12,927 bases of DNA from Claveliimonas stercoravium. GTDB taxonomy: Bacteria; Bacillota; Clostridia; Lachnospirales; Lachnospiraceae. The stretch covers positions 1-12,927 of the forward strand of contig DWZW01000043.1 of assembly GCA_019117345.1 (NCBI GenBank), read 5' to 3'. A model generated the notes under the pieces. The model was not told where the DNA came from. It saw only the letters and a list, made by a program, of their open reading frames with translations, and ran no database searches. This document shows positions 1 through 5,839 of the stretch, piece after piece; positions within the stretch are counted from its first letter, which is position 1, and each line of letters begins with the position of its first letter. Both the position numbers and the translations under genes were made by a program.

Positions 1-176
1 ACTTCCTCGATGGTAAGGCATCCATCAAGGTTCAGTAATCCTGAATCTACAAGATCGTCAAAGATTGCCGGATCTTCCAGATTAGCTGGCTCGATTGTAA
101 TGCCGCCTTCGGCTCTACAACAAAGTACTGCAGGATCATGTGCATGTGCTTTAGCTGTTTCAGCTGTGATTGACAT
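1..176 (-). CDS. prdA: D-proline reductase proprotein PrdA, N-terminal part only
   Basis: PrdA is the proprotein of D-proline reductase; in known Stickland fermenters it is cleaved to give a pyruvoyl-carrying subunit that works with selenoprotein PrdB to reduce D-proline to 5-aminovalerate in the cytoplasm. Only the first 58 codons are visible and the gene runs off the left edge. The translation starts MSITAETAKAHAHDPAVLCC and continues with an LEDPAIFDDLVDSGLL stretch, which I recognise as the conserved PrdA N-terminus. The ATG at 176-174 has a strong AAGGAGGG ribosome binding site a few bases upstream. It follows prdC on the same strand after a 192-base gap, so the two are probably co-transcribed. 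The cleavage site and catalytic region lie outside the window. A paralogous glycine/betaine-reductase-type proprotein is less likely given the prdC and prdF neighbours. Confidence 0.85.
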   Translation of the reverse strand, partial: MSITAETAKAHAHDPAVLCCRAEGGITIEPANLEDPAIFDDLVDSGLLNLDGCLTIEE

Positions 177-208
177 ATTTTTTCCCTCCTTGTTTTGTTG
201 CCTGTGGA

Positions 209-224
209 TATCCCTTAAGGGATA
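209..224. repeat. Perfect 16-bp palindrome upstream of prdA
   Basis: TATCCCTTAAGGGATA is perfectly self-complementary, and its right edge lies 33 bases upstream of the prdA start. Flanking GG and CC bases extend the symmetry imperfectly. It could be an operator or an RNA hairpin in the prdA leader. On the plus strand it is followed by a T-rich stretch (230-235), but no plus-strand gene ends here, so I do not call it a terminator. Confidence 0.45.
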
Positions 225-311
225 CCCTGTTTTTTATCCATGCTTTGCACGGATAAGGGTGTATATTTGCAGCCGCCGATAAACAAAAGAACACCTCTCA
301 TTTTTTCTCAC

Positions 312-340
312 CTGCGGAAGTATCGGGGTAGCTCCCGCAG
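312..340 (-). promoter_or_regulatory. RNA hairpin in the prdC-prdA spacer
   Basis: As minus-strand RNA, CUGCGGGAG (340-332) pairs with CUUCCGCAG (320-312) over 9 bp, including one G-U pair, around an 11-base loop. The G-U pair is a mismatch when read on the plus strand, so the stem is complete only in the prdC-prdA orientation. The bases after it are GUGAGAAAAAAUG, not a U-run. It may be an mRNA processing or stability element that sets different levels for prdC and prdA; that role is inferred. Confidence 0.4.
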
Positions 341-368
341 GGTTTATCCGCGACAGAAATACCGTTTT

Positions 369-1760
369 TTAGAAATCGATATCCTGGCTTACTTCTTTAG
401 ATATCTTCAGTGTTCTGTAAAGAGGATGTCCAATTGTCCTCATTACGTGGTCTGTCTGATGGAAAACTTTCAGTCCCATCTTCGGACCGGAAGCCATAAC
501 TGTGTTGGAGCAGTCAGAGCAGTTACCGATGATGATGTACTCGCATCCGTCTTTCTTGAACTGCATGTTGTTCTTAACCTGTCCAGGACAGTTACCAGGT
601 CTTAAGCATTTCAGCGGAGCGCCCGGCTTGTTCTCGATAGCCTGTTTGCATCTGCATACAGATATGACATTGGCATTCATCTTGGAAGCGATCTCACGCA
701 TACGCTCCTCGCTTCCGCCGCAGGCACAGACAAGAAGTCCTGTCTTTGCGCCGTGGAGATCCGGGAATTCCATTGTCACAAGGATACCGCCGGTAGTCTT
801 TGTGATAGGAGCATCCAGTTCTGTGGATTTTCCTGTGAAAGCTCCTCCCATGATGATCTCGCCGTACTCGCCGTCAATACCGCCAGCCTTCTCGATCAGC
901 TCTCCAACGCTTACACCAACCGGAACATCCATGAATACGTGTGCTCCGTTGCCGCCCACCAGTTTGCCGCGAACGGTTACGTTCTTTGTGATGCATGGTT
1001 TTCTCTCATCGATAGCTTCTGCTACTTTTGCAACTGTCTCCAGGTTTACAACCACGGATCTTGCTGCTGACGGAAGCTGTGTTGTTGTAAGGTTCACGCC
1101 AAGGCACTCTCTTACTACGGCACGCTCCTCGCCCATCGGATAGATATCTGCCATCATGTGCATGGAAATATCCGGCTCGCTCTTCAGAGCTGCATCCAGG
1201 ATCTTGATGGCTTTGTGATGTTTCTTCTTAATAGCAAAGATTGCTTTGTCGGCATGTGTGATCTCCATACAATATTTCACACCACGGATCACTTTATCCG
1301 TCTGCTCCTCGAGCTGCTGGATGTTGTGCTCCAGTCCGGGCTCGCACTCTGCCGCATTGATCAGGATGTAGCTGTGCTCCAGCTTGAATCCTTCTGGCAA
1401 CTCCGGGTTGATCTCCGGATCCATCTCACCCATGGGAGTCTCAGCAAGGTTGATGTTCAGCTTAATGCCTGTCGGGAAACCGGCGCCGCCCATTCCGACG
1501 ATTCCTGCTTCCTTTACCATCTCAAGTTTTGTTCCCTCTTTGATAGGAACGAATTCTTCTTTCTGTTCTTCGTCTGGTTTGATGATGATGCGATCATCTG
1601 TCACTTCCTCTACCACACCGTAAACACTGGAAAAAATATTTGCCCCAAGTCCAGTCGGTGTGGCGATCAGTGTGCCTTTTTCCACTGCATCGCCGGCTTT
1701 CACGATAGCCGCGCACGGTGCGCCCACATGCTGGCGCAGTAAGATCTGTACATTTCCCAT
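369..1760 (-). CDS. prdC: Proline reductase-associated electron transfer protein PrdC (RnfC-like)
   Basis: PrdC resembles RnfC/NADH-quinone reductase subunits and is thought to pass electrons from NADH to D-proline reductase. The 463-residue product has an N-terminal RnfC-like barrel, a glycine-rich nucleotide/flavin motif GIVGMGGAGFPT (87-97), the RnfC signature INAAECEP (135-141), and a cysteine-rich C-terminal half: VCACGG (345-347), VCRCK (369-371), CLRPGNC (385-391) and NCSDC (414-417), likely ligands or redox sites. The ATG at 1760-1758 has AAGGAG about 9 bases upstream. PrdC of C. difficile and C. sticklandii is annotated as a selenoprotein; this gene has no in-frame TGA, so it is an all-cysteine form although tRNA-Sec is adjacent. 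prdA follows downstream. The prd neighbours make a generic rnfC assignment unlikely. Confidence 0.9.
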   Translation of the reverse strand: MGNVQILLRQHVGAPCAAIVKAGDAVEKGTLIATPTGLGANIFSSVYGVVEEVTDDRIIIKPDEEQKEEFVPIKEGTKLEMVKEAGIVGMGGAGFPTGIKLNINLAETPMGEMDPEINPELPEGFKLEHSYILINAAECEPGLEHNIQQLEEQTDKVIRGVKYCMEITHADKAIFAIKKKHHKAIKILDAALKSEPDISMHMMADIYPMGEERAVVRECLGVNLTTTQLPSAARSVVVNLETVAKVAEAIDERKPCITKNVTVRGKLVGGNGAHVFMDVPVGVSVGELIEKAGGIDGEYGEIIMGGAFTGKSTELDAPITKTTGGILVTMEFPDLHGAKTGLLVCACGGSEERMREIASKMNANVISVCRCKQAIENKPGAPLKCLRPGNCPGQVKNNMQFKKDGCEYIIIGNCSDCSNTVMASGPKMGLKVFHQTDHVMRTIGHPLYRTLKISKEVSQDIDF

Positions 1761-1941
1761 GACACTCTTCTCCTTTTCTTCTTTTTTATCTAAGCAAAAA
1801 CAGATACGGTCCGGCCGTTTCCATTTACTTATCCCATCGAACCTTCACTCGACCAATCAAAAGAAGACTTTCCGGTCAGTTTTTATAAATTTTATCTATA
1901 AATTCTTTCTGCTACTTTTTTAACAGAAATCAAGTGTTTTC
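1761..1941 (-). other. selC-prdC intergenic leader
   Basis: This 181-base spacer between the tRNA-Sec 3' end and prdC carries no gene. It contains a shared palindrome (1885-1899) and possible weak minus-strand promoters. One is TTAAAA, 17 bases, TATAGA, overlapping the palindrome; another is TTGGTC (1856-1851), 17 bases, GATAAG (1833-1828). No hairpin plus U-run follows the tRNA, so read-through from selC into prdC is possible. Confidence 0.4.
1885..1899. promoter_or_regulatory. Putative operator, copy 1 (prdC leader)
   Basis: ATAAATTTTATCTAT is one of three near-identical 15-bp palindromes in this window (consensus ATARATTTTATYTAT). This copy differs from a perfect palindrome at one base pair and lies 125 bases upstream of the prdC start. 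It fits the T-N11-A pattern of LysR-family binding sites. It also contains TATAGAT on the minus strand, so it could overlap a -10 element. No binding protein is shown by the sequence. Confidence 0.45.
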
Positions 1942-2039
1942 TGGCGGAGGCATGTGGGAATCGAACCCACCCGGGACGCTCTTAACGCCCCACACTAGTT
2001 TTGAAGACTAGGAGGCACACCAGTCACCCATCTACCCCC
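1942..2039 (-). tRNA. selC: tRNA-Sec (anticodon TCA)
   Basis: A selenocysteine tRNA that decodes UGA. The minus strand from 2039 reads GGGGGTAG. A CTAGT/ACTAG anticodon stem encloses the loop CTTCAAA, with anticodon TCA complementary to 2002-2004. A long variable arm follows (GGGGCG/CGTCCC, 6 bp), then a GTGGG/CCCAC T-stem with TTCGATT loop, then ATGCCTCC, discriminator G and an encoded CCA (1944-1942). The length of 98 bases, long variable arm and TCA anticodon are hallmarks of bacterial tRNA-Sec. The acceptor stem shows seven good pairs with two G-U wobbles, and the eighth pair is G/A. The D-stem is also wobble-rich. It lies between prdC and prdF, genes of a selenoenzyme pathway. Confidence 0.95.
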
Positions 2040-2062
2040 GTATTTATATCTCATGCTCATTA

Positions 2063-2091
2063 ACAATAGCACAGGTTTTTTCAGAATTCAA
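2063..2091 (-). promoter_or_regulatory. Sigma-A-type promoter for selC
   Basis: On the minus strand a -35 TTGAAT (2091-2086) is followed by a 17-base spacer and a -10 TATTGT (2068-2063). Transcription would start about 16-20 bases before the mature tRNA 5' end at 2039. Spacing is ideal, and each hexamer has about four to five matches to consensus. Confidence 0.55.
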
Positions 2092-2127
2092 GCCTTTTCT
2101 GAACACTTTTATATTAACAAAAAATCA

Positions 2128-2156
2128 TTGACTTTTCAAGGCATTTCCCCCATAAT
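2128..2156 (+). promoter_or_regulatory. Sigma-A-type promoter for prdF
   Basis: TTGACT (2128-2133), a 17-base spacer and CATAAT (2151-2156) form the best consensus promoter in the window. Transcription is expected to start near 2163, leaving a leader of about 190 bases before the prdF ATG at 2354. Confidence 0.65.
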
Positions 2157-2203
2157 AGTTAATATAAAGGTGAACGGCATACTAGACAAGGGACTAGAAT
2201 ACG

Positions 2204-2229
2204 GTCTAATCGTTAATTTTCCAACGATT
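2204..2229. promoter_or_regulatory. Inverted repeat and 13-mer shared with the csd leader
   Basis: GTCTAATCGTTAA (2204-2216) recurs exactly at 7044-7056 in the leader of the selenium operon. Here it forms the left arm of an inverted repeat: AATCGTT (2208-2214), 8 bases, AACGATT (2223-2229). Read on the minus strand, TTGGAA (2224-2219), 17 bases and TATTCT (2201-2196) also resemble a leftward promoter toward selC. The element may be an operator or part of a promoter; the sequence alone does not settle which. Confidence 0.4.
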
Positions 2230-2297
2230 TGCTGCTGCTTTTCGTATAAGACATGGAGGAAACATGGGGGTTTCTGAAATGTTTTTATAAAAAACTT

Positions 2298-2312
2298 ATA
2301 GATTTTATCTAT
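2298..2312. promoter_or_regulatory. Putative operator, copy 2 (prdF leader)
   Basis: ATAGATTTTATCTAT is a perfect palindrome around a T/A centre (ATAGAT, TTT, ATCTAT) and the best copy of the shared 15-bp motif. It lies 41 bases upstream of the prdF ATG, well downstream of the consensus promoter at 2128-2156. Binding there could block elongation, or repress a closer weak promoter (CTGAAA at 2274-2279, 17 bases, TATAGA at 2297-2302). Confidence 0.5.
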
Positions 2313-2353
2313 GAGGAAACATTTATTTTTCTTATTCTAAGGAGGTAGTAATT

Positions 2354-3388
2354 ATGGAGTTAAAAGCTAACGTTAACTTCGACCGCTTTGAGGCTGCTCT
2401 GCAGGTTGTAGACGCCCACACCGAAGGCGAGTTCTGCCGTGTTGTTTATGGCGGATTCCCGGAGCCGGAAGGCAACACAATGATCGAGAAGAAAAAATGG
2501 ATGGAGAAGAACTATGACCAGGTACGTACTGCTCTGATGTTCGAGCCAAGAGGACATCACGATATGTTTGGTGCTTTCCTGTGCAAGCCGGTTGACCCAG
2601 AGGCTTCCTTTGGCGTTATGTTCATGGATACAGGCGGATACCTGAACATGTGCGGACACTGCACGATCGGTGCTGTCACAGTAGCTGTTGAGGCTGGCTT
2701 CGTTGAGTCCCACGAGGGCGAGAACGACGTGGTACTCGAGGCTCCTGCCGGACTGATCCGCACAAAGGCCATGGTAAAGAACGGCAAGGTTGAGAGCGTT
2801 ACTCTGACAAACGTTCCCGCATTTGTTTACAAAGAGAACCAGAAAGTGACGATCGACGGAAAAGAGATCAGCTTCACCATCTCCTTCGGCGGAAGCTTCT
2901 TTGCCCTGGTCGACACCTCACAGCTTGATATCGGAGAGATCAACGGAAAGACCGTTCCGGCTTACACAGAGCTTGGTATGAAGATGCTGGATGTCATCAA
3001 CAAGGAAATCCCTGTAAAGCATCCGCTGCTTGACATCGACACAGTTGATCTTGTTGAGTTCTACGGACCGACTCCGAATCCGGACAAGGCTGACTTAAGA
3101 AACGTTGTTATCTTTGGCGATGCCATGGCTGACCGTTCACCCTGCGGAACAGGTACAAGCGCGAAGCTGGCTACTCTCCATCACTGGGGAGAGATCAAGG
3201 TTGGCGAGGAATTCCGTTATGAAAGCTTCATGGGAAGCCTCTTCAAGGGCGTGATCAAAGAGACAACAAAGGTTGCTGACTATGATGCAGTTATCCCGAT
3301 GATCACAGGAAGCGCATATCTGACAGGTGTCGCTACATACCTGATCGATCCGGAAGATCCGCTGAAATACGGCTTCCAGGTTGGCTAA
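2354..3388 (+). CDS. prdF: Proline racemase PrdF
   Basis: This enzyme interconverts L- and D-proline without cofactor and so supplies D-proline to proline reductase. The 344-residue product has the usual family length and both catalytic cysteines: C100 in NMCGHCTIG (98-106) and C264 in DRSPCGTGTSA (260-270). Conserved family stretches EPRGHHDM (64-71) and FGGSFFA (178-184) are also present. ATG at 2354 follows AAGGAGG with 8-base spacing. The gene is divergent from selC-prdC-prdA and ends at a strong terminator. Its leader holds a consensus promoter and two candidate operators. 4-hydroxyproline epimerases belong to the same superfamily and cannot be fully excluded from sequence alone, but the prd context favours proline racemase. 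Confidence 0.92.
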   Translation: MELKANVNFDRFEAALQVVDAHTEGEFCRVVYGGFPEPEGNTMIEKKKWMEKNYDQVRTALMFEPRGHHDMFGAFLCKPVDPEASFGVMFMDTGGYLNMCGHCTIGAVTVAVEAGFVESHEGENDVVLEAPAGLIRTKAMVKNGKVESVTLTNVPAFVYKENQKVTIDGKEISFTISFGGSFFALVDTSQLDIGEINGKTVPAYTELGMKMLDVINKEIPVKHPLLDIDTVDLVEFYGPTPNPDKADLRNVVIFGDAMADRSPCGTGTSAKLATLHHWGEIKVGEEFRYESFMGSLFKGVIKETTKVADYDAVIPMITGSAYLTGVATYLIDPEDPLKYGFQVG

Positions 3389-3441
3389 ACAAGGCCGAGC
3401 CGGGGGGATATCGAAGATATTCTTTATATCAGGATAATCAG

Positions 3442-3474
3442 GGAGAGCGGTGAGGACCGCTCTCCTTTTGCTTT
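3442..3474 (+). terminator. Intrinsic terminator after prdF
   Basis: GGAGAGCGGT (3442-3451) pairs perfectly with ACCGCTCTCC (3456-3465) around the tetraloop GAGG, followed by TTTTGCTTT. This 10-bp GC-rich stem plus T-run should end the prdF transcript. Only 26 bases remain before the tetR ATG, so tetR either has a promoter overlapping this region or depends on read-through. Confidence 0.85.
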
Positions 3475-3500
3475 AACCGCTTTCAGAAAGGGATGAGAAC

Positions 3501-4088
3501 ATGGCAAAGAAACGGCAATCCACCAAGAGCCGGATCGTAAAGGCAGCGTGGAACCTCTTTTACAAGAACGGCTACGACAACACGACCGTGGAAGACATCA
3601 TCAACGCTTCCAAGACCTCCAAAGGAACCTTTTATCACTATTTCAAGGGGAAGGAAGCACTCCTGAACACTCTCTCCAATCTGTTTGACCAGAAGTACGA
3701 AGAGCTCTCTTTGTCCATGGATCCGGAGATGACTGTTTACGACAAGCTGCTCTACCTGAACCACGAGCTCTTTTTCATGATCGAGAGCAGCGTGGACCTC
3801 CACCTGCTGGCATACCTGTACTCCTCCCAGCTGGTCACCAAGGACAAGAAATCCCTCTCTGACAAGAAGAGATTTTATTTCCAGTGGGTCACCCAGCTTA
3901 TCCAGGAGGGGCTGGATCGCGGGGAGTTCGCCCCCACATCCACCGCCACCGAGCTGATGGATGTCTACGCCATGTACGAGAGGGCACTTTTGTACGACTG
4001 GTCCCTGTTCAAGGGGAAATTCTCCCTGACAGAGAAGAGCGACAAGCTGCTCCCCCACGTCCTGGACACCTTCTGCAAGGGCCTCTGA
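3501..4088 (+). CDS. TetR/AcrR-family transcriptional regulator
   Basis: A 195-residue one-component regulator. Residues about 9-55 form the family's DNA-binding domain: the first helix RIVKAAWNLFYKNGYDNTTV, then the helix-turn-helix VEDIINASKTSKGTFYHYF (30-48), which is a classic TetR signature. The remaining roughly 140 residues are the helical ligand-binding and dimerisation half, whose effector cannot be predicted. ATG at 3501 follows AAAGGG with about 9-base spacing. It lies on the same strand as prdF but behind a strong terminator, and no good promoter is visible in the gap, so expression may be low. It ends at a bidirectional terminator shared with the convergent selenium operon. A role in proline or selenium metabolism is possible only by proximity. 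Confidence 0.88.
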   Translation: MAKKRQSTKSRIVKAAWNLFYKNGYDNTTVEDIINASKTSKGTFYHYFKGKEALLNTLSNLFDQKYEELSLSMDPEMTVYDKLLYLNHELFFMIESSVDLHLLAYLYSSQLVTKDKKSLSDKKRFYFQWVTQLIQEGLDRGEFAPTSTATELMDVYAMYERALLYDWSLFKGKFSLTEKSDKLLPHVLDTFCKGL

Positions 4089-4116
4089 CAGGCCGGGAAG
4101 CGGACTGCGCTCCATC

Positions 4117-4170
4117 AAAAAAAGAGAGACTGCCGGGCTTCGCCTCGCGCAGTCTCTCTTCATTTTCTCT
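4117..4170. terminator. Bidirectional terminator between tetR and the selenium operon
   Basis: AAGAGAGACTGC (4122-4133) pairs perfectly with GCAGTCTCTCTT (4149-4160) around a 15-base loop. On the minus strand it is followed by a run of seven Ts (4123-4117). On the plus strand the tail is weaker (cattttctct). It sits 28 bases after tetR and about 30 bases after the DUF3343 gene, so it serves both convergent units. Confidence 0.8.
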
Positions 4171-4191
4171 CAGCCGGTGTTCCCTCTGCTG

Positions 4192-4428
4192 TCACACCAT
4201 GCACTCGTGGAGGGCTTCATTCTCTATCCCCGCCTCCTCCATCACCATGAGGAGAGCTTCCCGCTCCTCCAGGGCCGCACACCACGCAAGCCCGCAGCCT
4301 GCGGATATCGCCCTGGGCACGGGGATCAGACGGCCGGGGGCATTTTTTTCCTTGCACGTCTTCTCCATAGCCATGGCGTCTGCTGTTGTGTGAAATGTTA
4401 CTACCAGCTTTAATTCTTTTTTTCTCAT
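4192..4428 (-). CDS. DUF3343 family protein (putative Se/S carrier-like)
   Basis: A small 78-residue protein of the DUF3343 family (Pfam Se_S_carrier), whose members often sit in selenium-use operons and are proposed, not proven, to carry Se or S on a cysteine. Visible features are the early strand KLVVTFHTTADAMAMEK, the family stretch RLIPVPRAISAGCGLAWC (33-50) with the conserved C45, and C50. The start codon overlaps the stop of the upstream tusA-like gene (TAATG at 4430-4426), indicating translational coupling. It is the last gene of the four-gene operon and ends before a strong terminator. The stop is TGA; see the rejected items for why I do not read it as Sec. Confidence 0.82.
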   Translation of the reverse strand: MRKKELKLVVTFHTTADAMAMEKTCKEKNAPGRLIPVPRAISAGCGLAWCAALEEREALLMVMEEAGIENEALHECMV

Positions 4429-4631
4429 TACTCGATCACTACTTCAAAGCAACCGTCTTTCTCTGTTGACACTGCCTTCTTCCCGTGGTCTTTTGCATAT
4501 TTTTCCACGTTCATCTTCTGGTGAGGCTCACTGACGAGCACCTTTACCGGGCCGTCTGCATTCTTCAGGGCCTGTGCGGTCAGCATCAAAGGCTCCGGGC
4601 AGGAAAGACCTCTTGCATCTACTTCCTTCAT
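4428..4631 (-). CDS. TusA/SirA-family sulfurtransferase-like carrier (YedF-like, single domain)
   Basis: A 67-residue protein with the TusA fold signature near its N-terminus: DARGLSCPEPLMLTAQAL, with the carrier cysteine C11 in the CPxP motif. TusA-type proteins accept persulfide sulfur from cysteine desulfurases. In selenium operons the related YedF has an added C-terminal DsrE-like domain, which is missing here: the frame ends cleanly at VVIE and the next gene starts at once. The start is ATG at 4631. It lies 38 bases after yedE and overlaps the DUF3343 gene by one base. The context, between a YedE transporter and a DUF3343 carrier, suggests it relays selenium (or sulfur) from the desulfurase; that is inference. 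Confidence 0.85.
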   Translation of the reverse strand: MKEVDARGLSCPEPLMLTAQALKNADGPVKVLVSEPHQKMNVEKYAKDHGKKAVSTEKDGCFEVVIE

Positions 4632-4669
4632 ATTATTTTACCTTCTTTCCTAGAATAACATATTTGAAA

Positions 4670-5773
4670 CTATTTTGCACTCTCTCTTTTATTTGTGAAC
4701 GCGATGACAAAGCATACAATGATACAGATGATCACCGCCACCTTTCCGGCAGGTGTAGCCGCTCCTGCGACTACCTCTCCCGTCTCTGCGTTGAGAGCTG
4801 TTCCGCTGGAAGCAAGTCCAAGGTTATGGCACAGAGCAGCGCCGAAGAACAGGCCCAGCACCGTCACAGCGGAGTCTGAGGAGCCCTGGCCCGCAAGGAC
4901 AAGCTGGCGCAGCGGGCATCCACCTGCAAGCACGGCCGCAAAGCCCACCGCATACATGCCCAGGATGTTCCACAGGTGCTCGGAGTGGGCGATGATACCC
5001 GGTGTGTCAAATCCAGGCTTGAAGTTTCCTGTGGCGATATTGTAGATCAGCATGACAATAAAAAGTCCCGCGATCACAGTGAGAAGGTCAAAGTTCTTCA
5101 TCAGGACCACGTCTCGGATGCTGCCCGCGAAGCACATTCTTGACTTCTGGGCAAATGCGCCGAAGATCAGGCCGCCGATGAGGGAGATGATGATGGGCGC
5201 GTGCATGCTTCCCGGTCCTGCCTCGCTGGACTTGAGAAGCGTGGTACACAGAGCAAGCAGCAGGATGCCCACCATGATGGCCGGCAGCACCACGCCGCTG
5301 GACTTCTGGGCTTCATGAGCCCGTCCAAGGCTGAAGCCCTGTTTCAGGGCAAAGGCCCCCGTGGCAACGCCCAGGATAAAGCCGATCAGGGCCACCCAGG
5401 CATTCAGGTCGCCTGCGGACATACGGATCACCATACGAAGCGGGCATCCCAGGAATACCAGGGAACCGATCATGATGACCATTCCCAGGATAAAGCGGAT
5501 CATGGGTGAAGACCCGGCTGTGGAACGATACTCCCTGGTAGCTACTGAAATCGCGAAGGCGCCGAGAACGATGCCTATGATCTCAGGGCGGGCATACTGT
5601 ACTGTATCTGCCTGGTGCATGCCCAGTGCTCCCGCTGTATCGCGGACAAAGCAGGCGATACAGATCGCCATATTGGCCGGGTTTCCGAAGTATGCGAGAG
5701 CTGCAGCTACAAGTCCACATACCACCCCTGCCAGCGCAAGTTTTTTCTTTGAGTCTGACAAGTTAAAATTCAT
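4670..5773 (-). CDS. yedE: YedE family putative selenium transporter
   Basis: A 367-residue polytopic membrane protein with about 9-10 hydrophobic segments, built from two YeeE/YedE-type repeats. Paired family motifs are visible. NPANMAICIACFVRD (31-45) in the first half matches KSRMCFAGSIRD (210-221) in the second, and GCPLRM (109-114) matches GGCPLRQLVLAGQGSSDS (284-301). The conserved cysteines C39, C41, C110, C214 and C286 line up with thiosulfate-transporter homologues that pass substrate along a cysteine pathway. The selenium-trait subfamily of YedE is defined by genomic association with Sec and selenouridine genes, and its substrate is not proven. ATG at 5773 follows AGGAGG. It lies 66 bases downstream of the cysteine desulfurase-like gene and 38 bases upstream of the tusA-like gene. 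Confidence 0.9.
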   Translation of the reverse strand: MNFNLSDSKKKLALAGVVCGLVAAALAYFGNPANMAICIACFVRDTAGALGMHQADTVQYARPEIIGIVLGAFAISVATREYRSTAGSSPMIRFILGMVIMIGSLVFLGCPLRMVIRMSAGDLNAWVALIGFILGVATGAFALKQGFSLGRAHEAQKSSGVVLPAIMVGILLLALCTTLLKSSEAGPGSMHAPIIISLIGGLIFGAFAQKSRMCFAGSIRDVVLMKNFDLLTVIAGLFIVMLIYNIATGNFKPGFDTPGIIAHSEHLWNILGMYAVGFAAVLAGGCPLRQLVLAGQGSSDSAVTVLGLFFGAALCHNLGLASSGTALNAETGEVVAGAATPAGKVAVIICIIVCFVIAFTNKRESAK

Positions 5774-5839
5774 TTGTACTTCCTCCTTTTACTCTCCTTC
5801 ACTCAAGAAAACAAATTTACCAAAAGCCTGCGGGAACTG

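Larger units (their letters stand above)
177..368 (-). other. prdC-prdA intergenic region
   Basis: This 192-base spacer holds no credible gene on either strand. Read as minus-strand RNA it contains a 9-bp hairpin near prdC (312-340), a perfect 16-bp palindrome (209-224), and the prdA ribosome binding site next to the ATG. Neither hairpin is followed by a U-run on the minus strand, so no intrinsic terminator separates prdC from prdA. In C. difficile a regulator gene, prdR, sits between prdC and prdA; here it is absent. Confidence 0.6.
2041..2353. other. AT-rich divergent regulatory region between selC and prdF
   Basis: This 313-base stretch encodes no credible protein. It carries a minus-strand promoter for selC, a strong plus-strand promoter for prdF, an inverted repeat with a 13-mer shared with the csd leader, and a second copy of the shared palindrome. 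The prdF ribosome binding site AAGGAGG (2339-2345) closes it. The predicted prdF transcript has an untranslated leader of about 190 bases. Confidence 0.6.

Noticed and set aside
1761..2353. Sigma-54 (-24/-12) promoter expected if PrdR controlled these genes
   Set aside because: I found no TGGCAC-N5-TTGC-like match with correct GG/GC spacing upstream of prdC or prdF; TTGCT-like pieces lack the -24 GG.
3483..4163. Minus-strand frame of 226 codons opposite tetR
   Set aside because: Fully antisense to the TetR gene and extends through the bidirectional terminator; no family features.
4117..4194. TGA stop of the DUF3343 gene read as selenocysteine, since the frame stays open beyond it
   Set aside because: The extension runs straight through the strong terminator stem, the family normally ends at about this length, and no SECIS-like hairpin is placed just after the TGA other than the terminator itself.
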